DNA from: Sediminicola arcticus | GTDB taxonomy: Bacteria; Bacteroidota; Bacteroidia; Flavobacteriales; Flavobacteriaceae | NCBI RefSeq assembly: GCF_040566695.1 | Contig: NZ_JBEXAE010000001.1 | Coordinates: 62,001 to 126,000, forward strand | Reading direction: 5' to 3' | DNA: 64,000 nt | Shown: piece by piece, positions 18,180 to 28,056 of the stretch | Layout of the letters: the number at the start of each line of letters is the position of its first letter | Numbering within the stretch: the first letter of the stretch is position 1 | The notes under the pieces: generated by a model | Told to the model about the DNA's origin: nothing | Databases searched by the model: none | What the model saw: the letters and a program-made list of their open reading frames with translations, nothing else | Translations under genes and position numbers: made by a program

Positions 18180-20696
18180 GTGAAAAACGCCTTACTCTAC
18201 TTAGTTTTATTTTTCACAACACTGTCTTGGTCCCAGACTATAACTGGCATAGTCAAGGACAGAAAAACTAATAAACCCTTGCCCTTCGCCTCTATCGAGC
18301 CAAATAAAGGTTCTGGTACTATTACAGATTTTAACGGCCAATTTAAATTGGATAACGCCAATGAAATTACTTTTATCCAGGTGGGCTATATTGGATATGC
18401 TCCATTGGAAATACCCATTACTACAGCCAAATCATATTATTCCGTTCTGCTAGATCAGTCCACTGTGGTTTTAGATGAAGTGGTCCTAAGTTCATACGTG
18501 AAATCTGCGGAGGAGATCATTAAAAAAGCCATTGACTATAAAAAAAGAAACCACCCAGAAAAAATATTGAATAGTTATTCCTTTAAGACATACAATAAGC
18601 TTTTAGTCACTGCGCCAATAGATTCAATTAATCCAGCCATTGATTCTGTTTATGTGCGCGACAATGGAAAATTGCGTTTTAAAGAATTGGATTCCACGAA
18701 TTTTAATCTCAGAAAACAACTGGTCAAGTCGCACCTTTACATTAGTGAAGAGGCCTCTACCTATAAATTCACTAAGGACAAAGGGAGGCAAAAAACAATT
18801 AATGCCATTCGGATGGCTGGTTTTAAAGAACCTGTCTATGAGGTTTTGGGACTTCAATTTCAATCCTTTTCTTTTTATGACTCAGATTATATCCTTCTAG
18901 AAAATGAATATATTAATCCATTATCTGCAGGAGGCCTAAAAAAATACAACTATAAAATCCTAAAAGTATCCAATGAGAATGAGGGGGAGTCTTCTGCTTT
19001 TATGATCTACTATTCCCAAAAAGATCAAGGGCAAACGAAAGGCCTAGAAGGAGTTCTATACATAGACACAGCCACCTACGCACTACAAAAAGCAATTGCC
19101 CAGACCATAGGGGTTTTTGAGGTCAAGGCCACTCAGACTTTCACGTATTATCCAAAGGAAAATATTTGGTTCCCAAATAGTAAAGAAATAAAAATCAAAA
19201 AAGGAAATACCCCTGAAAGTCTCTCCTTTTTAGGTAATAGATTCGAAATACGAAAAGGGCAACAAGACTCTACCTTGGTGCATTCAAATCCCCAGAATGC
19301 CGAAGACTTGGCATATCTTATCTCCGGGGAACATAATTTTGATGTGTCACTAAACTCACCCTTAAAAATCAGCAGGAAAGGTCTTGCCATTAAAATTGAT
19401 GATGACGCTTACCTAAGAAGCGAGCCCTTCTGGAATACTTTTAGGACAGACACCATAACTTCCCTTGGCCAAGAAACCTATGTCTATATAGATAGTTTAG
19501 TGGATCAAAAAAATGTAGAACCAAGATTGAACCGAACTCGAAAGCTATTGCAGGGATATTACCCTACCAACTATTTTGATTTTGACTTAAGGTATCTTCT
19601 TAAATACAATAACTATGAAGCCTTTAGAGTAGGTCTAGGTGCCATCACCAATACTAACTTTTCTAATAAGCTTTTTCTTAATGGGTATGTCGTATACGGC
19701 ACCTTGGACCAAAAGTTCAAATATAGTTTTGGGGCAACAACACGATTGAACAAGGAATATAACACCTGGCTGGGCGTTAGTTATACAGATGACCTTGTAG
19801 AATCTGGAAGTTCCAAATATATTACAGACAAACGAACCTTCTATTTGTTCGAGCCACGCTTGTTCAATATTTCTTCTTTCTATGCCACCAGGAACACCTC
19901 TATATTCTTGGAACACGACTTCACCTCCAAGTTGAACGGAAGAATACAATTCTCTAAAAGTTTTAATGACCCCACTTATAATTACACATACACCTTAAAT
20001 GGGCAGAATTATAACACCTATGACCTAACCGAGGCTACATTGAGTTTTCAATGGAACCCCTTTTCCGAATATATGCAAGCTCCACAGGAAAAGCGTACTC
20101 TAAAAGATGGATTTCCCCAGTTCACCTTACAAGTTTCTCAAAGTCTTCCCAATGTATTGGATGGTGACTTTAATTTTACAAAATTCAATTTTAAAGCTTT
20201 TTATGTAAAAAGGTTCCTAAACAAAACCAGAACGGAAATTTTGTTTAATAGTGGCTTTGCCTTCGGCGATATTCCCCTTACGCATTTATACCACGCCTCG
20301 CCTAACCAGCCTGACGGAAGTGTCATTATGGACAGATTTTCGGTGACTGGTAGGGAAAGTTTCGAAACCATGTTCTTCGACGAATTTTTCTCGGACCGCT
20401 TTGTCATGGGTCAAATTAGGCACACCCTAAGGCCTTTTAAAATAAGTAGCCGCATCAAACCCCAATTATCACTGATCACTAGAAGTGTTATTGGAGCTGT
20501 TTCCAATATAGAAAATCATGTTGGCCTAAATTTTAGCTCCTTAAATAAAGGATATTTTGAAAGCGGAGTTGAGTTGAACAGGATTTTGGCTGGTTTTGGT
20601 CTTAGCTTCTTTTACCGACACGGAGCCTATCATCTGCCTACCTTCGACGATAATATCTCATTTAAATTCACCTTTTATTTCGGTTCTGGTTTTTAG
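18180..20696 (+). CDS. DUF5686 and carboxypeptidase-regulatory-like domain outer-membrane protein
   Basis: A protein of about 838 aa from a GTG at 18180. The frame opens upstream at a TTG (18105), but that codon is inside the hairpin after frr, whereas the GTG begins a clean signal peptide, (V/M)KNALLYLVLFF...SWSQ. A carboxypeptidase-regulatory-like beta-sandwich follows (TITGIVKDRKTNKPLPFASI, about 20-100), then LDEVVLSSYVKSAEEIIKKA and the long DUF5686 region with barrel-like strands to the C-terminal FTFYFGSGF. Such proteins are predicted to be in the outer membrane of Bacteroidota; their function is not established. The neighbouring permease may share its transcript (47 bp gap). Confidence 0.85.
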   Translation: MKNALLYLVLFFTTLSWSQTITGIVKDRKTNKPLPFASIEPNKGSGTITDFNGQFKLDNANEITFIQVGYIGYAPLEIPITTAKSYYSVLLDQSTVVLDEVVLSSYVKSAEEIIKKAIDYKKRNHPEKILNSYSFKTYNKLLVTAPIDSINPAIDSVYVRDNGKLRFKELDSTNFNLRKQLVKSHLYISEEASTYKFTKDKGRQKTINAIRMAGFKEPVYEVLGLQFQSFSFYDSDYILLENEYINPLSAGGLKKYNYKILKVSNENEGESSAFMIYYSQKDQGQTKGLEGVLYIDTATYALQKAIAQTIGVFEVKATQTFTYYPKENIWFPNSKEIKIKKGNTPESLSFLGNRFEIRKGQQDSTLVHSNPQNAEDLAYLISGEHNFDVSLNSPLKISRKGLAIKIDDDAYLRSEPFWNTFRTDTITSLGQETYVYIDSLVDQKNVEPRLNRTRKLLQGYYPTNYFDFDLRYLLKYNNYEAFRVGLGAITNTNFSNKLFLNGYVVYGTLDQKFKYSFGATTRLNKEYNTWLGVSYTDDLVESGSSKYITDKRTFYLFEPRLFNISSFYATRNTSIFLEHDFTSKLNGRIQFSKSFNDPTYNYTYTLNGQNYNTYDLTEATLSFQWNPFSEYMQAPQEKRTLKDGFPQFTLQVSQSLPNVLDGDFNFTKFNFKAFYVKRFLNKTRTEILFNSGFAFGDIPLTHLYHASPNQPDGSVIMDRFSVTGRESFETMFFDEFFSDRFVMGQIRHTLRPFKISSRIKPQLSLITRSVIGAVSNIENHVGLNFSSLNKGYFESGVELNRILAGFGLSFFYRHGAYHLPTFDDNISFKFTFYFGSGF

Positions 20697-20743
20697 GTAC
20701 GTTAGCAATGATTTTCTACCTTTAACAACTTTAAAAAATATCA

Positions 20744-23140
20744 ATGGTAGCTAAGCTAACACAAGGGTTTTGGGCAAAAACGGCCAGGCTAATCCTCCGC
20801 AATAGAATCTTGATCTTAATACTTATTGCTGTAATTACGGTTTTCCTTGCGCTACAGTGGGAAAATATGCGATTTTCCAATTCAGAGGCAAATCTATTAC
20901 CCGACGACCATCCGGTCAACATTGAATATCTATCCTTTTTAGAACAATTTGGGGAAGAAGGAAATGTGGTGGTCATTGCAGTTCGTGATAGCTCCTTGTT
21001 TACTCCTGATAAATTTAACCGTTGGAACAAACTCAGCAAACAATTAGATGCCTTTCCAGAGGTAGATTTTGTATTGTCCACAGACAATTTACAGGAATTA
21101 GAAAAAGACAACGAGAAACAAGAGTTTACCTTAAGGCCCTTTATCAAAAAAACACCCACCACCAAAAAAGAAATAGATAGCCTTACCAATCACTTGTTCA
21201 ACGATTTGCCCTTCTATGATGATGTAATCTTCAACAAAGAGAGCAAAACAGTAAGGACTTTGATCTATTTGGATAAGGATATAGTAAACACTTCGGTAAG
21301 AAAGGATTTTATTCTTCAGGATTTCAATAAACTGATTGCCAATTTTGAAAATGAAACTGGCATGGATGTCCATATTTCGGGTATGCCCTACGTCAGGACC
21401 ATGAATTCCCAGAATATCATTGACGAAATCGGAAAATTTATTCTAGCTGCTTTAGGAGTAACCTCATTGATCTTCTTCTTCTTCTTTAGAAGCTTTAGGG
21501 CCACTTTTATTTCTATGTTCGTGGTGATTATAGGAGTGATGTGGGCTTTTGGCATCCTTGGCCTTTTGCGATATGAAATAACCGTATTAACAGCTTTGAT
21601 ACCGCCCCTTATTATTGTGATCGGTATTCCCAATTGTATTTTCCTGATCAATAAGTACCAACAGGAAGTCAAAAAACACGGCAATCAGGCCCTTTCATTA
21701 CAACGTGTTATATCCAAGATCGGAAACGCTACTCTGATGACAAATATCACTACAGCATCCGGTTTTGCTACCTTTATTATTACAGATAGTAAGCTTTTAA
21801 AAGAATTCGGTATTGTAGCTTCTATCAATATCATTGGGATCTTTATCCTTTCGTTATTGATCATTCCTATCGTATACAGTTTTATGCCCCTGCCCAAAAC
21901 CAAGCATTTAAAGCACTTGAACACCAGATGGATAGAAACTTTCGTCAACTGGATGGAAAGAATTGTAAGGGAAAGAAGAATTACTGTATACATTACTTCA
22001 ATAGTCCTTCTAGTGGTTAGTATCATTGGAATGTACCAAATAAAAATTTCTGGTAGCCCCATAGAAGACATGCCAAAAAATGCAGAGTTCTTTAAGGATA
22101 TCCGATTTTTTGAGGAGGAATTCGACGGCATTATGCCAGTAGAAATTGTCGTGGATACGGAGCGTAAAAAAGGAGTACTAAAGTCTACCAACTTACGCAA
22201 AATGGATCAAATTGGGGACGTAATCCACGAAATTCCTGAATTATCTAAGCCCATTTCCGTGGTCAATATGGTCAAATATTCCAAACAGGCGTTTTACAAT
22301 GGGATGCCTAAATATTATCAATTGCCCACTGCACAGGAAAGTACGTTTATTATGGATGTTGCCAGAAAATCAACTAATGATGGCAATCTTTTAAAGAGCT
22401 TTGTGGACAGCACAGGACAAACCGCTAGGATCACCACCTACATGAGGGATGTGAATACGGAGCGAATGGAGGAAATCCAAGGAAAACTTCAGGAGAACAT
22501 AGACAAAATATTCCCTGCGGACAGATACAATGTGTATCTCACAGGTAAGGCCCTATTATTTTTAAAAGGAACCAAATACTTGGTAAAAAACCTAATCATG
22601 TCCCTCGCTCTTGCTATTGGTTTGATTGCACTTTTTATGGCCTATTTGTTCCGTTCCTTCAGAATGATTGTAATCTCTTTGATCCCCAACCTTTTGCCTT
22701 TAGTTATAACGGCGGGGGTGATGGGCTTTGCTGGGGTTCCTATAAAACCATCTACCATTTTGGTATTTAGTATAGCCTTTGGTATTTCGGTAGATGACAC
22801 TATACACTTTCTTGCCAAATACCGGCAAGAACTAAATGCAAACCACTGGAGAATCAAAAAATCTGTTTATGCCGCCTTGAGGGAGACAGGAGTGAGTATG
22901 TTTTACACTTCAATTGTTCTTTTCTTCGGCTTTTCGGTATTTATGATTTCTAGTTTTGGGGGTACAGTAGCGTTAGGGGCTTTGGTTTCTGCTACCTTAT
23001 TATTTGCAATGTTGGCCAATCTAATTTTATTGCCAAGTTTATTGCTCTCCTTGGAAAGAAGCATAGCAAATAAAACCGTTCTTAAAAAACCACAGATTGA
23101 TATTCTTCCAAAAGAAGAACTCAATACTAATGAAAAATAA
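20744..23140 (+). CDS. RND superfamily (MMPL-type) membrane transporter
   Basis: A 798-aa inner-membrane protein with two repeats, each made of one transmembrane helix, a large periplasmic loop and five clustered helices. Helices are seen near 22-42, 222-400 (including GVTSLIFFFFFRSFRATFIS and LTALIPPLIIVIGIPNCIFL), 415-435 and 618-780 (PSTILVFSIAFGISVDDTIH). The periplasmic part after TM1 has SEANLLPDDHPV, typical of the MMPL/HpnN-like group that moves lipids or hydrophobic molecules. No membrane-fusion protein or TolC gene adjoins it, so it is not a classic tripartite drug pump. The substrate is unknown. Confidence 0.88.
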   Translation: MVAKLTQGFWAKTARLILRNRILILILIAVITVFLALQWENMRFSNSEANLLPDDHPVNIEYLSFLEQFGEEGNVVVIAVRDSSLFTPDKFNRWNKLSKQLDAFPEVDFVLSTDNLQELEKDNEKQEFTLRPFIKKTPTTKKEIDSLTNHLFNDLPFYDDVIFNKESKTVRTLIYLDKDIVNTSVRKDFILQDFNKLIANFENETGMDVHISGMPYVRTMNSQNIIDEIGKFILAALGVTSLIFFFFFRSFRATFISMFVVIIGVMWAFGILGLLRYEITVLTALIPPLIIVIGIPNCIFLINKYQQEVKKHGNQALSLQRVISKIGNATLMTNITTASGFATFIITDSKLLKEFGIVASINIIGIFILSLLIIPIVYSFMPLPKTKHLKHLNTRWIETFVNWMERIVRERRITVYITSIVLLVVSIIGMYQIKISGSPIEDMPKNAEFFKDIRFFEEEFDGIMPVEIVVDTERKKGVLKSTNLRKMDQIGDVIHEIPELSKPISVVNMVKYSKQAFYNGMPKYYQLPTAQESTFIMDVARKSTNDGNLLKSFVDSTGQTARITTYMRDVNTERMEEIQGKLQENIDKIFPADRYNVYLTGKALLFLKGTKYLVKNLIMSLALAIGLIALFMAYLFRSFRMIVISLIPNLLPLVITAGVMGFAGVPIKPSTILVFSIAFGISVDDTIHFLAKYRQELNANHWRIKKSVYAALRETGVSMFYTSIVLFFGFSVFMISSFGGTVALGALVSATLLFAMLANLILLPSLLLSLERSIANKTVLKKPQIDILPKEELNTNEK

Positions 23141-23236
23141 AATATAAACGGTAAACCGTATCATTATGAAACAGCCGATGCGGTTGCTATTTACCAAAAA
23201 ACTATCTTTACAACATTAAATTAGACGTATTTTCCA

Positions 23237-24670
23237 ATGAAACAACAAAGTATACAAGAGCTCTTGAGCGGCAAAAATTTATTACAGGAAGTTACCCTAT
23301 TTGGGTGGGTTAAAACTTTTAGAAGTAACAGGTTCATTGCTTTAAATGATGGCTCAACCCTCAATAACATTCAATGTGTTGTTAACTTTGAAGATTTTGA
23401 AGATCAACTCTTAAAACAAATTTCTACTGGCGCCGCTTTAAAAATAACCGGCACACTTGTAGAAAGCCAAGGGAAAGGCCAATCTGTAGAAGTACAAGTG
23501 AAAAATGTTGTCATCTTGGGCACGGCAGACCCAGAAACCTATCCCATACAACCTAAAAAACATTCCTTGGAGTTTTTAAGGGAAAAGGCTCATCTTAGGA
23601 TCAGAACCAATACGTTTAGCGCTGTGATGCGCGTGCGTTCTGCTCTTTCTTTTGCCATACACCAATATTTTAGGCAAAATGGGTTCTACAATGTGCATAC
23701 GCCCATAGTAACAGGATCTGATGCAGAGGGCGCAGGCGAAATGTTCCGAGTAAGCACCTTAGATGCCAAAAATCCGCCTTTGACAGAAGATGGGGAAGTT
23801 GACTATAAGGAAGATTTTTTCGGCAAAGAAACTAATCTAACCGTTTCGGGACAATTAGAAGCTGAAGCTTATGCAATGGCTTTGGGCAAGGTGTATACCT
23901 TTGGTCCAACATTTAGGGCAGAAAATTCTAACACCTCTCGTCATTTGGCAGAATTTTGGATGATAGAGCCTGAGGTCGCCTTTAACGATCTAGATGCTAA
24001 CATGGATCTATCGGAAGACTTCATTAAAAATGTGATCAAATATATATTGGAGCATTGCCAAGAAGACCTGCAGTTTTTAGAACAGCGATTGTTGGATGAA
24101 GAAAAATCTAAACCACAGGCAGAACGCAGTGAGATGGCTCTAATTGAGAAATTAAAGTTTGTTTCGGATAACAACTTCAAAAGAGTTTCTTACACAGAGG
24201 CTATAGATATCCTTAAAAATTGCAAGCCTAATAAAAAGAAGAAATTCCAGTACATCATCGAAGAATGGGGTGCTGATCTTCAAAGTGAGCACGAGCGTTA
24301 TTTGGTGGAAAAACACTTTCAATGTCCAGTAATTCTATTTGATTATCCTGCTAAAATCAAAGCCTTCTATATGCGTTTAAACGAAGATGGCAAGACCGTT
24401 AGGGCTATGGATATACTATTTCCTGGTATTGGTGAAATCGTAGGTGGGTCTCAAAGAGAAGAACGCTTAGATGTCCTAAAACAAAAAATAAGTGAGTTGG
24501 GCATAGATGAAAAGGAACTTTGGTGGTATCTTGATCTCAGAAAGTTTGGATCAGCCGTTCACAGTGGTTTTGGCCTTGGTTTTGAACGTTTGGTTCTTTT
24601 TGCTACTGGGATGGGTAATATTAGGGATGTAATCCCGTTTCCTCGAACACCACAGAATGCGGAATTTTAA
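23237..24670 (+). CDS. asnS: Asparagine--tRNA ligase
   Basis: A 477-aa class IIb aminoacyl-tRNA synthetase. An N-terminal OB-fold anticodon-binding domain (about 15-105, VTLFGWVKTFRSNRFIALND) precedes the catalytic domain: motif 2 around FRAENSNTSRHLAEFWM and motif 3 GFGLGFERLVLFATGM. The insertion between about 260 and 350 is usual for AsnRS in this phylum. A direct asparaginyl route therefore exists. rpoN follows 42 bp downstream, a conserved flavobacterial order. Confidence 0.97.
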   Translation: MKQQSIQELLSGKNLLQEVTLFGWVKTFRSNRFIALNDGSTLNNIQCVVNFEDFEDQLLKQISTGAALKITGTLVESQGKGQSVEVQVKNVVILGTADPETYPIQPKKHSLEFLREKAHLRIRTNTFSAVMRVRSALSFAIHQYFRQNGFYNVHTPIVTGSDAEGAGEMFRVSTLDAKNPPLTEDGEVDYKEDFFGKETNLTVSGQLEAEAYAMALGKVYTFGPTFRAENSNTSRHLAEFWMIEPEVAFNDLDANMDLSEDFIKNVIKYILEHCQEDLQFLEQRLLDEEKSKPQAERSEMALIEKLKFVSDNNFKRVSYTEAIDILKNCKPNKKKKFQYIIEEWGADLQSEHERYLVEKHFQCPVILFDYPAKIKAFYMRLNEDGKTVRAMDILFPGIGEIVGGSQREERLDVLKQKISELGIDEKELWWYLDLRKFGSAVHSGFGLGFERLVLFATGMGNIRDVIPFPRTPQNAEF

Positions 24671-24712
24671 TTTTGAATTCTGTAATTTTACAAGAAAGCC
24701 TGTAACCCAAAT

Positions 24713-26170
24713 ATGCTAAAGCAACACTTACAGTTTAAGTTATCGCAAAAATTATCTCCACAGCAAATTCAGCTGATGAAGTTGATTCAATTGCCTACTC
24801 TTGCCTTTGAACAACGTTTAAAACAGGAGTTAGAAGAAAATCCGGCATTAGAGACAGGAAAGGAAGAAATTGAAAATCAGGAAGACGAATTTGATGATAT
24901 CTATGATGACGAAAGCGATAGTGAAAACATAGCGGCTGACGATATTAATATAGATGAATACCTAAGTGATGACGAGGTTCCCGATTATAGGACGCAGGCC
25001 AACAACTATAGCTCAGATGATGAGGAACGAACCATTCCCTATGCATCTGGTATTTCCTTTACACAATACCTAATCAATCAATTAAACACTGTTTACCTCA
25101 GTGACGAAGAGTGGTCCATTGCAGAGTTTTTGGTGGGTAGTGTAGATGAAAGTGGATATATCCGCAGGGCTATTTCCGATATAACGGATGATCTTGCTTT
25201 TACACAAAACATATATACGGAGGAAAAACAAGTAGAAAAAATTTTGAGGCTTGTCCAAGAATTAGACCCTCCTGGAGTGGGGGCTACGAGTTTGGAAGAA
25301 TGCTTGATTATTCAACTAAAAAGAAAAGAACCAACTCCAAGCACAGAGCTAGCAATTGCTATTTTGGAAAAATCTTTTGAGCAGTTTACTAAAAAGCATT
25401 ATGCCAAACTCATTCAAAAGCACAATGTCTCCGAAGAAACCTTAAAAGAAGCCATTACAGAAATTGAACGTTTGAATCCAAAACCCGGGGGTTCGTATTC
25501 TGGTAATACTAGGACAATAGAACACATTGTTCCAGATTTCTCGATAAGAATTACCGATGGCGAATTAGAACTTACTTTAAATGGAAGAAACGCCCCTGAA
25601 CTGCACGTGTCTCGTGAATACAATAACATGCTGGAAGGCTATAAAAATGCCAAGGACAAATCCAAGTCGCAAAAGGACACAGTGATGTTTATTAAACAAA
25701 AGTTAGATGCAGCCAAGTGGTTTATTGATGCAATAAAACAAAGACAGCAAACCCTTTACGTCACCATGAATTCCATCATGAATTATCAAGAGGAGTTTTT
25801 CCTTTCTGGTGATGAACGTAAGTTAAGACCTATGATCCTGAAGGATATTGCCGATGAGATAGGAATGGACGTTTCCACTGTTTCAAGGGTTGCAAATAGC
25901 AAATATGTAGATACGCCATACGGTACTAGATTGATTAAGGATTACTTTTCCGAATCCATGAAGAATGAACAAGGGGAAGATGTGTCTACCAAAGAAATCA
26001 AAAAAATATTGGAAACTGTTATTGGAGAGGAACTAAAAAGAAAACCTTTGACCGATGATAAATTGGCCGCTCTTCTAAAGGAAAAAGGGTATCCCATAGC
26101 AAGAAGAACAGTAGCAAAATACAGGGAACAATTGGATATTCCTGTAGCGAGGATGAGAAAGGAAATATAA
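24713..26170 (+). CDS. rpoN: RNA polymerase sigma-54 factor
   Basis: A 485-aa alternative sigma factor that needs an AAA+ enhancer-binding activator. Region I (LQFKLSQKLSPQQIQLMKLI, residues 5-24) is glutamine- and leucine-rich; region II (about 55-110) is strongly acidic; the core-binding and DNA-binding domains follow (MDVSTVSRVANSKYVDTPYG is the helix-turn-helix). The C-terminal RpoN box reads ARRTVAKYRE near 465. All parts are present. Its stop codon shares one base with the ATG of the next gene, so the two are translationally coupled. Confidence 0.97.
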   Translation: MLKQHLQFKLSQKLSPQQIQLMKLIQLPTLAFEQRLKQELEENPALETGKEEIENQEDEFDDIYDDESDSENIAADDINIDEYLSDDEVPDYRTQANNYSSDDEERTIPYASGISFTQYLINQLNTVYLSDEEWSIAEFLVGSVDESGYIRRAISDITDDLAFTQNIYTEEKQVEKILRLVQELDPPGVGATSLEECLIIQLKRKEPTPSTELAIAILEKSFEQFTKKHYAKLIQKHNVSEETLKEAITEIERLNPKPGGSYSGNTRTIEHIVPDFSIRITDGELELTLNGRNAPELHVSREYNNMLEGYKNAKDKSKSQKDTVMFIKQKLDAAKWFIDAIKQRQQTLYVTMNSIMNYQEEFFLSGDERKLRPMILKDIADEIGMDVSTVSRVANSKYVDTPYGTRLIKDYFSESMKNEQGEDVSTKEIKKILETVIGEELKRKPLTDDKLAALLKEKGYPIARRTVAKYREQLDIPVARMRKEI

Positions 26171-26775
26171 TGAGGGCCTTTTATCAACTCATCTCGTATT
26201 TATTTCATCCTCTATTTATTCCAATAGGCGGTACTTTAATTTACTTTATCATTACACCCAAGTACACTCCCATTGAAATGCAGAGCGGAAATATCCTTCC
26301 TATTTTTATTTTAACGGTAATCATACCTATTATCTGTTATTTCATTTTGCGTAACTTGGGAATGGTGTCTTCTATTTTTATGCCTTCAGTACAAGAACGC
26401 AAATACACGCTATATATCAGTATTTCTTTATTTTTGATGATCGTTTATAAAGTGATCCCCAATAATTACTCCACCGAGTTATTTTATTACTTTTTTGGAC
26501 TAATAACAGCATCCCTATCCTGTCTCCTATTATTATTTTTCAAATTTACGAGTAGTATACACCTTATGGGAATGGGTAGCTTATTGATGTACCTAATAAG
26601 CCTTAGCATACATTTTGAAATAAACGTGGTGATAGCTATAAGTGTAATGACATTGGCCACTGGCTTGGTGGCTTCCTCAAGACTGTACCTAAGAGCACAT
26701 AGCAAAACAGAATTACTTATAGGATTTATAATTGGAATGGTATCCCAATTAATGACCCTAAAATTTTGGTTATAA
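26170..26775 (+). CDS. PAP2-like integral membrane protein
   Basis: A 201-aa protein with about six hydrophobic helices and almost no soluble part. The last third has SSRLYLRAHSKTELLIGFIIG, which resembles the C-terminal SR-x-H-x(n)-G motif of PAP2 phosphatases, but the first PAP2 motif (KX6RP) is not seen, so catalysis is doubtful. It overlaps rpoN by one base and its last six bases overlap the 3' end of porT on the other strand. Similar proteins appear after rpoN in related genomes as far as I recall. Confidence 0.7.
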   Translation: MRAFYQLISYLFHPLFIPIGGTLIYFIITPKYTPIEMQSGNILPIFILTVIIPIICYFILRNLGMVSSIFMPSVQERKYTLYISISLFLMIVYKVIPNNYSTELFYYFFGLITASLSCLLLLFFKFTSSIHLMGMGSLLMYLISLSIHFEINVVIAISVMTLATGLVASSRLYLRAHSKTELLIGFIIGMVSQLMTLKFWL

Positions 26776-27462
26776 AATATAAAAAATAATTCCTATCCGA
26801 AGTGGTTTCACCTGGATAAGCTCCGAAGTATCCAACGAAGCGCCATCTTCGAGTAGCTTACTCAGCGCATAGTAAATATGAATATTCCATGTATTATAGC
26901 CTACGTTCAACATAAGGCCATATTGAAGTTTTTTAATATCAGGATTGGTAAATCCAGTTTTCCCATTATCATCAACAAACTTAGACCTCCCTTCAAAAAT
27001 ATATCCTAGTTTTCCGCCAGCATATACCCTCCAAAATTTATAATCAATAGCATTTGAATTTCTCCATCGAATTTCCAGTGGGAGTTCAATGACATGAGTC
27101 TCTAACTTACTTCGCCTAAAGTTATCATTTGAAGTTAGTCCAGAATACCCAATTTCTCCATTGACCTGCTCTGCAAAAAGATTGGTGTAATACGAATTAA
27201 GAGCATATCCCATTCCAATTCCAAGTCCAAAGTTGCGATCAGCATTCAACGGAATATCCTTTACAATACCTCCCATTAACCCGTAAGAAAGATTTCGTTG
27301 AGTTATGTCCGTTGGTTTATTGAGTAAAAGGTTGTATGTAACGCCCAGATAAAATTGATCCTCCAAATAGGTGTCGTCCTCTAAGGAACCAACAGACACC
27401 TCTTGAGACCAACATTGTACAGTGATTGCTCCAATAAGAAATAACGCTATATACTTCATCAT
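26770..27462 (-). CDS. porT: PorT family outer-membrane beta-barrel protein, probable type IX secretion component
   Basis: About 230 aa from the ATG at 27462 (a second ATG is at 27459). The longer frame to 27507 enters the terminator of the preceding exbD gene and adds no signal-like sequence, so it is rejected. The signal peptide MMKYIALFLIGAITVQCWSQ is followed by barrel strands (FYLGVTYNLLLNKPTDI, NFGLGIGMGYALNSYY, HVIELPLEIRWRN, WRVYAGGKLGYIFEG) ending IGIIFYIL. PorT/SprT proteins are needed for type IX secretion and gliding in Bacteroidota. The length and the context beside asnS-rpoN and exbBD fit; a generic outer-membrane barrel remains possible. Confidence 0.72.
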   Translation of the reverse strand: MMKYIALFLIGAITVQCWSQEVSVGSLEDDTYLEDQFYLGVTYNLLLNKPTDITQRNLSYGLMGGIVKDIPLNADRNFGLGIGMGYALNSYYTNLFAEQVNGEIGYSGLTSNDNFRRSKLETHVIELPLEIRWRNSNAIDYKFWRVYAGGKLGYIFEGRSKFVDDNGKTGFTNPDIKKLQYGLMLNVGYNTWNIHIYYALSKLLEDGASLDTSELIQVKPLRIGIIFYIL

Positions 27463-27490
27463 GTAAACCTGGTTAAAGCAATATAAGATA

Positions 27491-27522
27491 TAAAAAAAAC
27501 GCTCCAAAGTAAATTTGGAGCG
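27491..27522 (-). terminator. Terminator of the exbB-exbD cluster
   Basis: On the minus strand CGCTCCAAA / TTTGGAGCG is followed by eight T. It separates the exb cluster from porT. Confidence 0.88.
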
Positions 27523-27552
27523 CTTTGATCTATAAACTAATAATTTTTAAGC

Positions 27553-28035
27553 TTATTGTAAATTCCTGAAAGCATCACCTTCAAATGTGGTATAATTTAC
27601 TTTCAATGCATTCACTTTTCTCAATTCTAATTTGATATCAGATATAATACCCATATTGGCATCCTTGTCCACTTTAAGTGCTGTGGTAAGTACATTTTGT
27701 AACTCTTGGGGCTTTTTGGCCCTTTCAGCTAAAATATAATCCCCGACTTCTGAAGCACTAGAAAATTTATCGTTCAATTGAATCTTTGATTCTTTACCAT
27801 AAACCTTTTCGTACTCTCGTGTTGGCTTCCCAACGTAGATATAGATCACCCTGTCCTTCTTTTCCAATTTCTTGATCTCAGAAGCATTAGGCAAGGTATT
27901 CTCTACTTTCAAGGTACTATCTTTCATTACGGTCACAGTCATAAAGAAGAACAACAACATGAAAACAATATCCGGAAGTGAAGCTGTATTTACTGCTGGT
28001 AAAGCAGCATCCTTTTTCTTATTGAATTTTGACAT
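27553..28035 (-). CDS. ExbD/TolR family biopolymer transport protein
   Basis: A 160-aa protein with one N-terminal transmembrane helix (about 22-42) preceded by the family stretch LPAVNTASLPDIVFMLLFFF, including the essential aspartate at D22, and a periplasmic domain. It ends in a plain periplasmic fold. With ExbB it would use proton-motive force to energise TonB. It is the last gene of the cluster, 21 bp after a second, longer ExbD, and precedes a strong terminator. Confidence 0.93.
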   Translation of the reverse strand: MSKFNKKKDAALPAVNTASLPDIVFMLLFFFMTVTVMKDSTLKVENTLPNASEIKKLEKKDRVIYIYVGKPTREYEKVYGKESKIQLNDKFSSASEVGDYILAERAKKPQELQNVLTTALKVDKDANMGIISDIKLELRKVNALKVNYTTFEGDAFRNLQ

Positions 28036-28056
28036 TTTATATTGTTTTAGTTCTCT

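Noticed and set aside
20731..21189. Minus-strand frames opposite the MMPL gene and other long genes
   Set aside because: Shadows of the coding strand; no start context or family similarity.
27463..27507. Longer porT start
   Set aside because: It falls in the terminator of the exb cluster and adds residues unlike a signal peptide.
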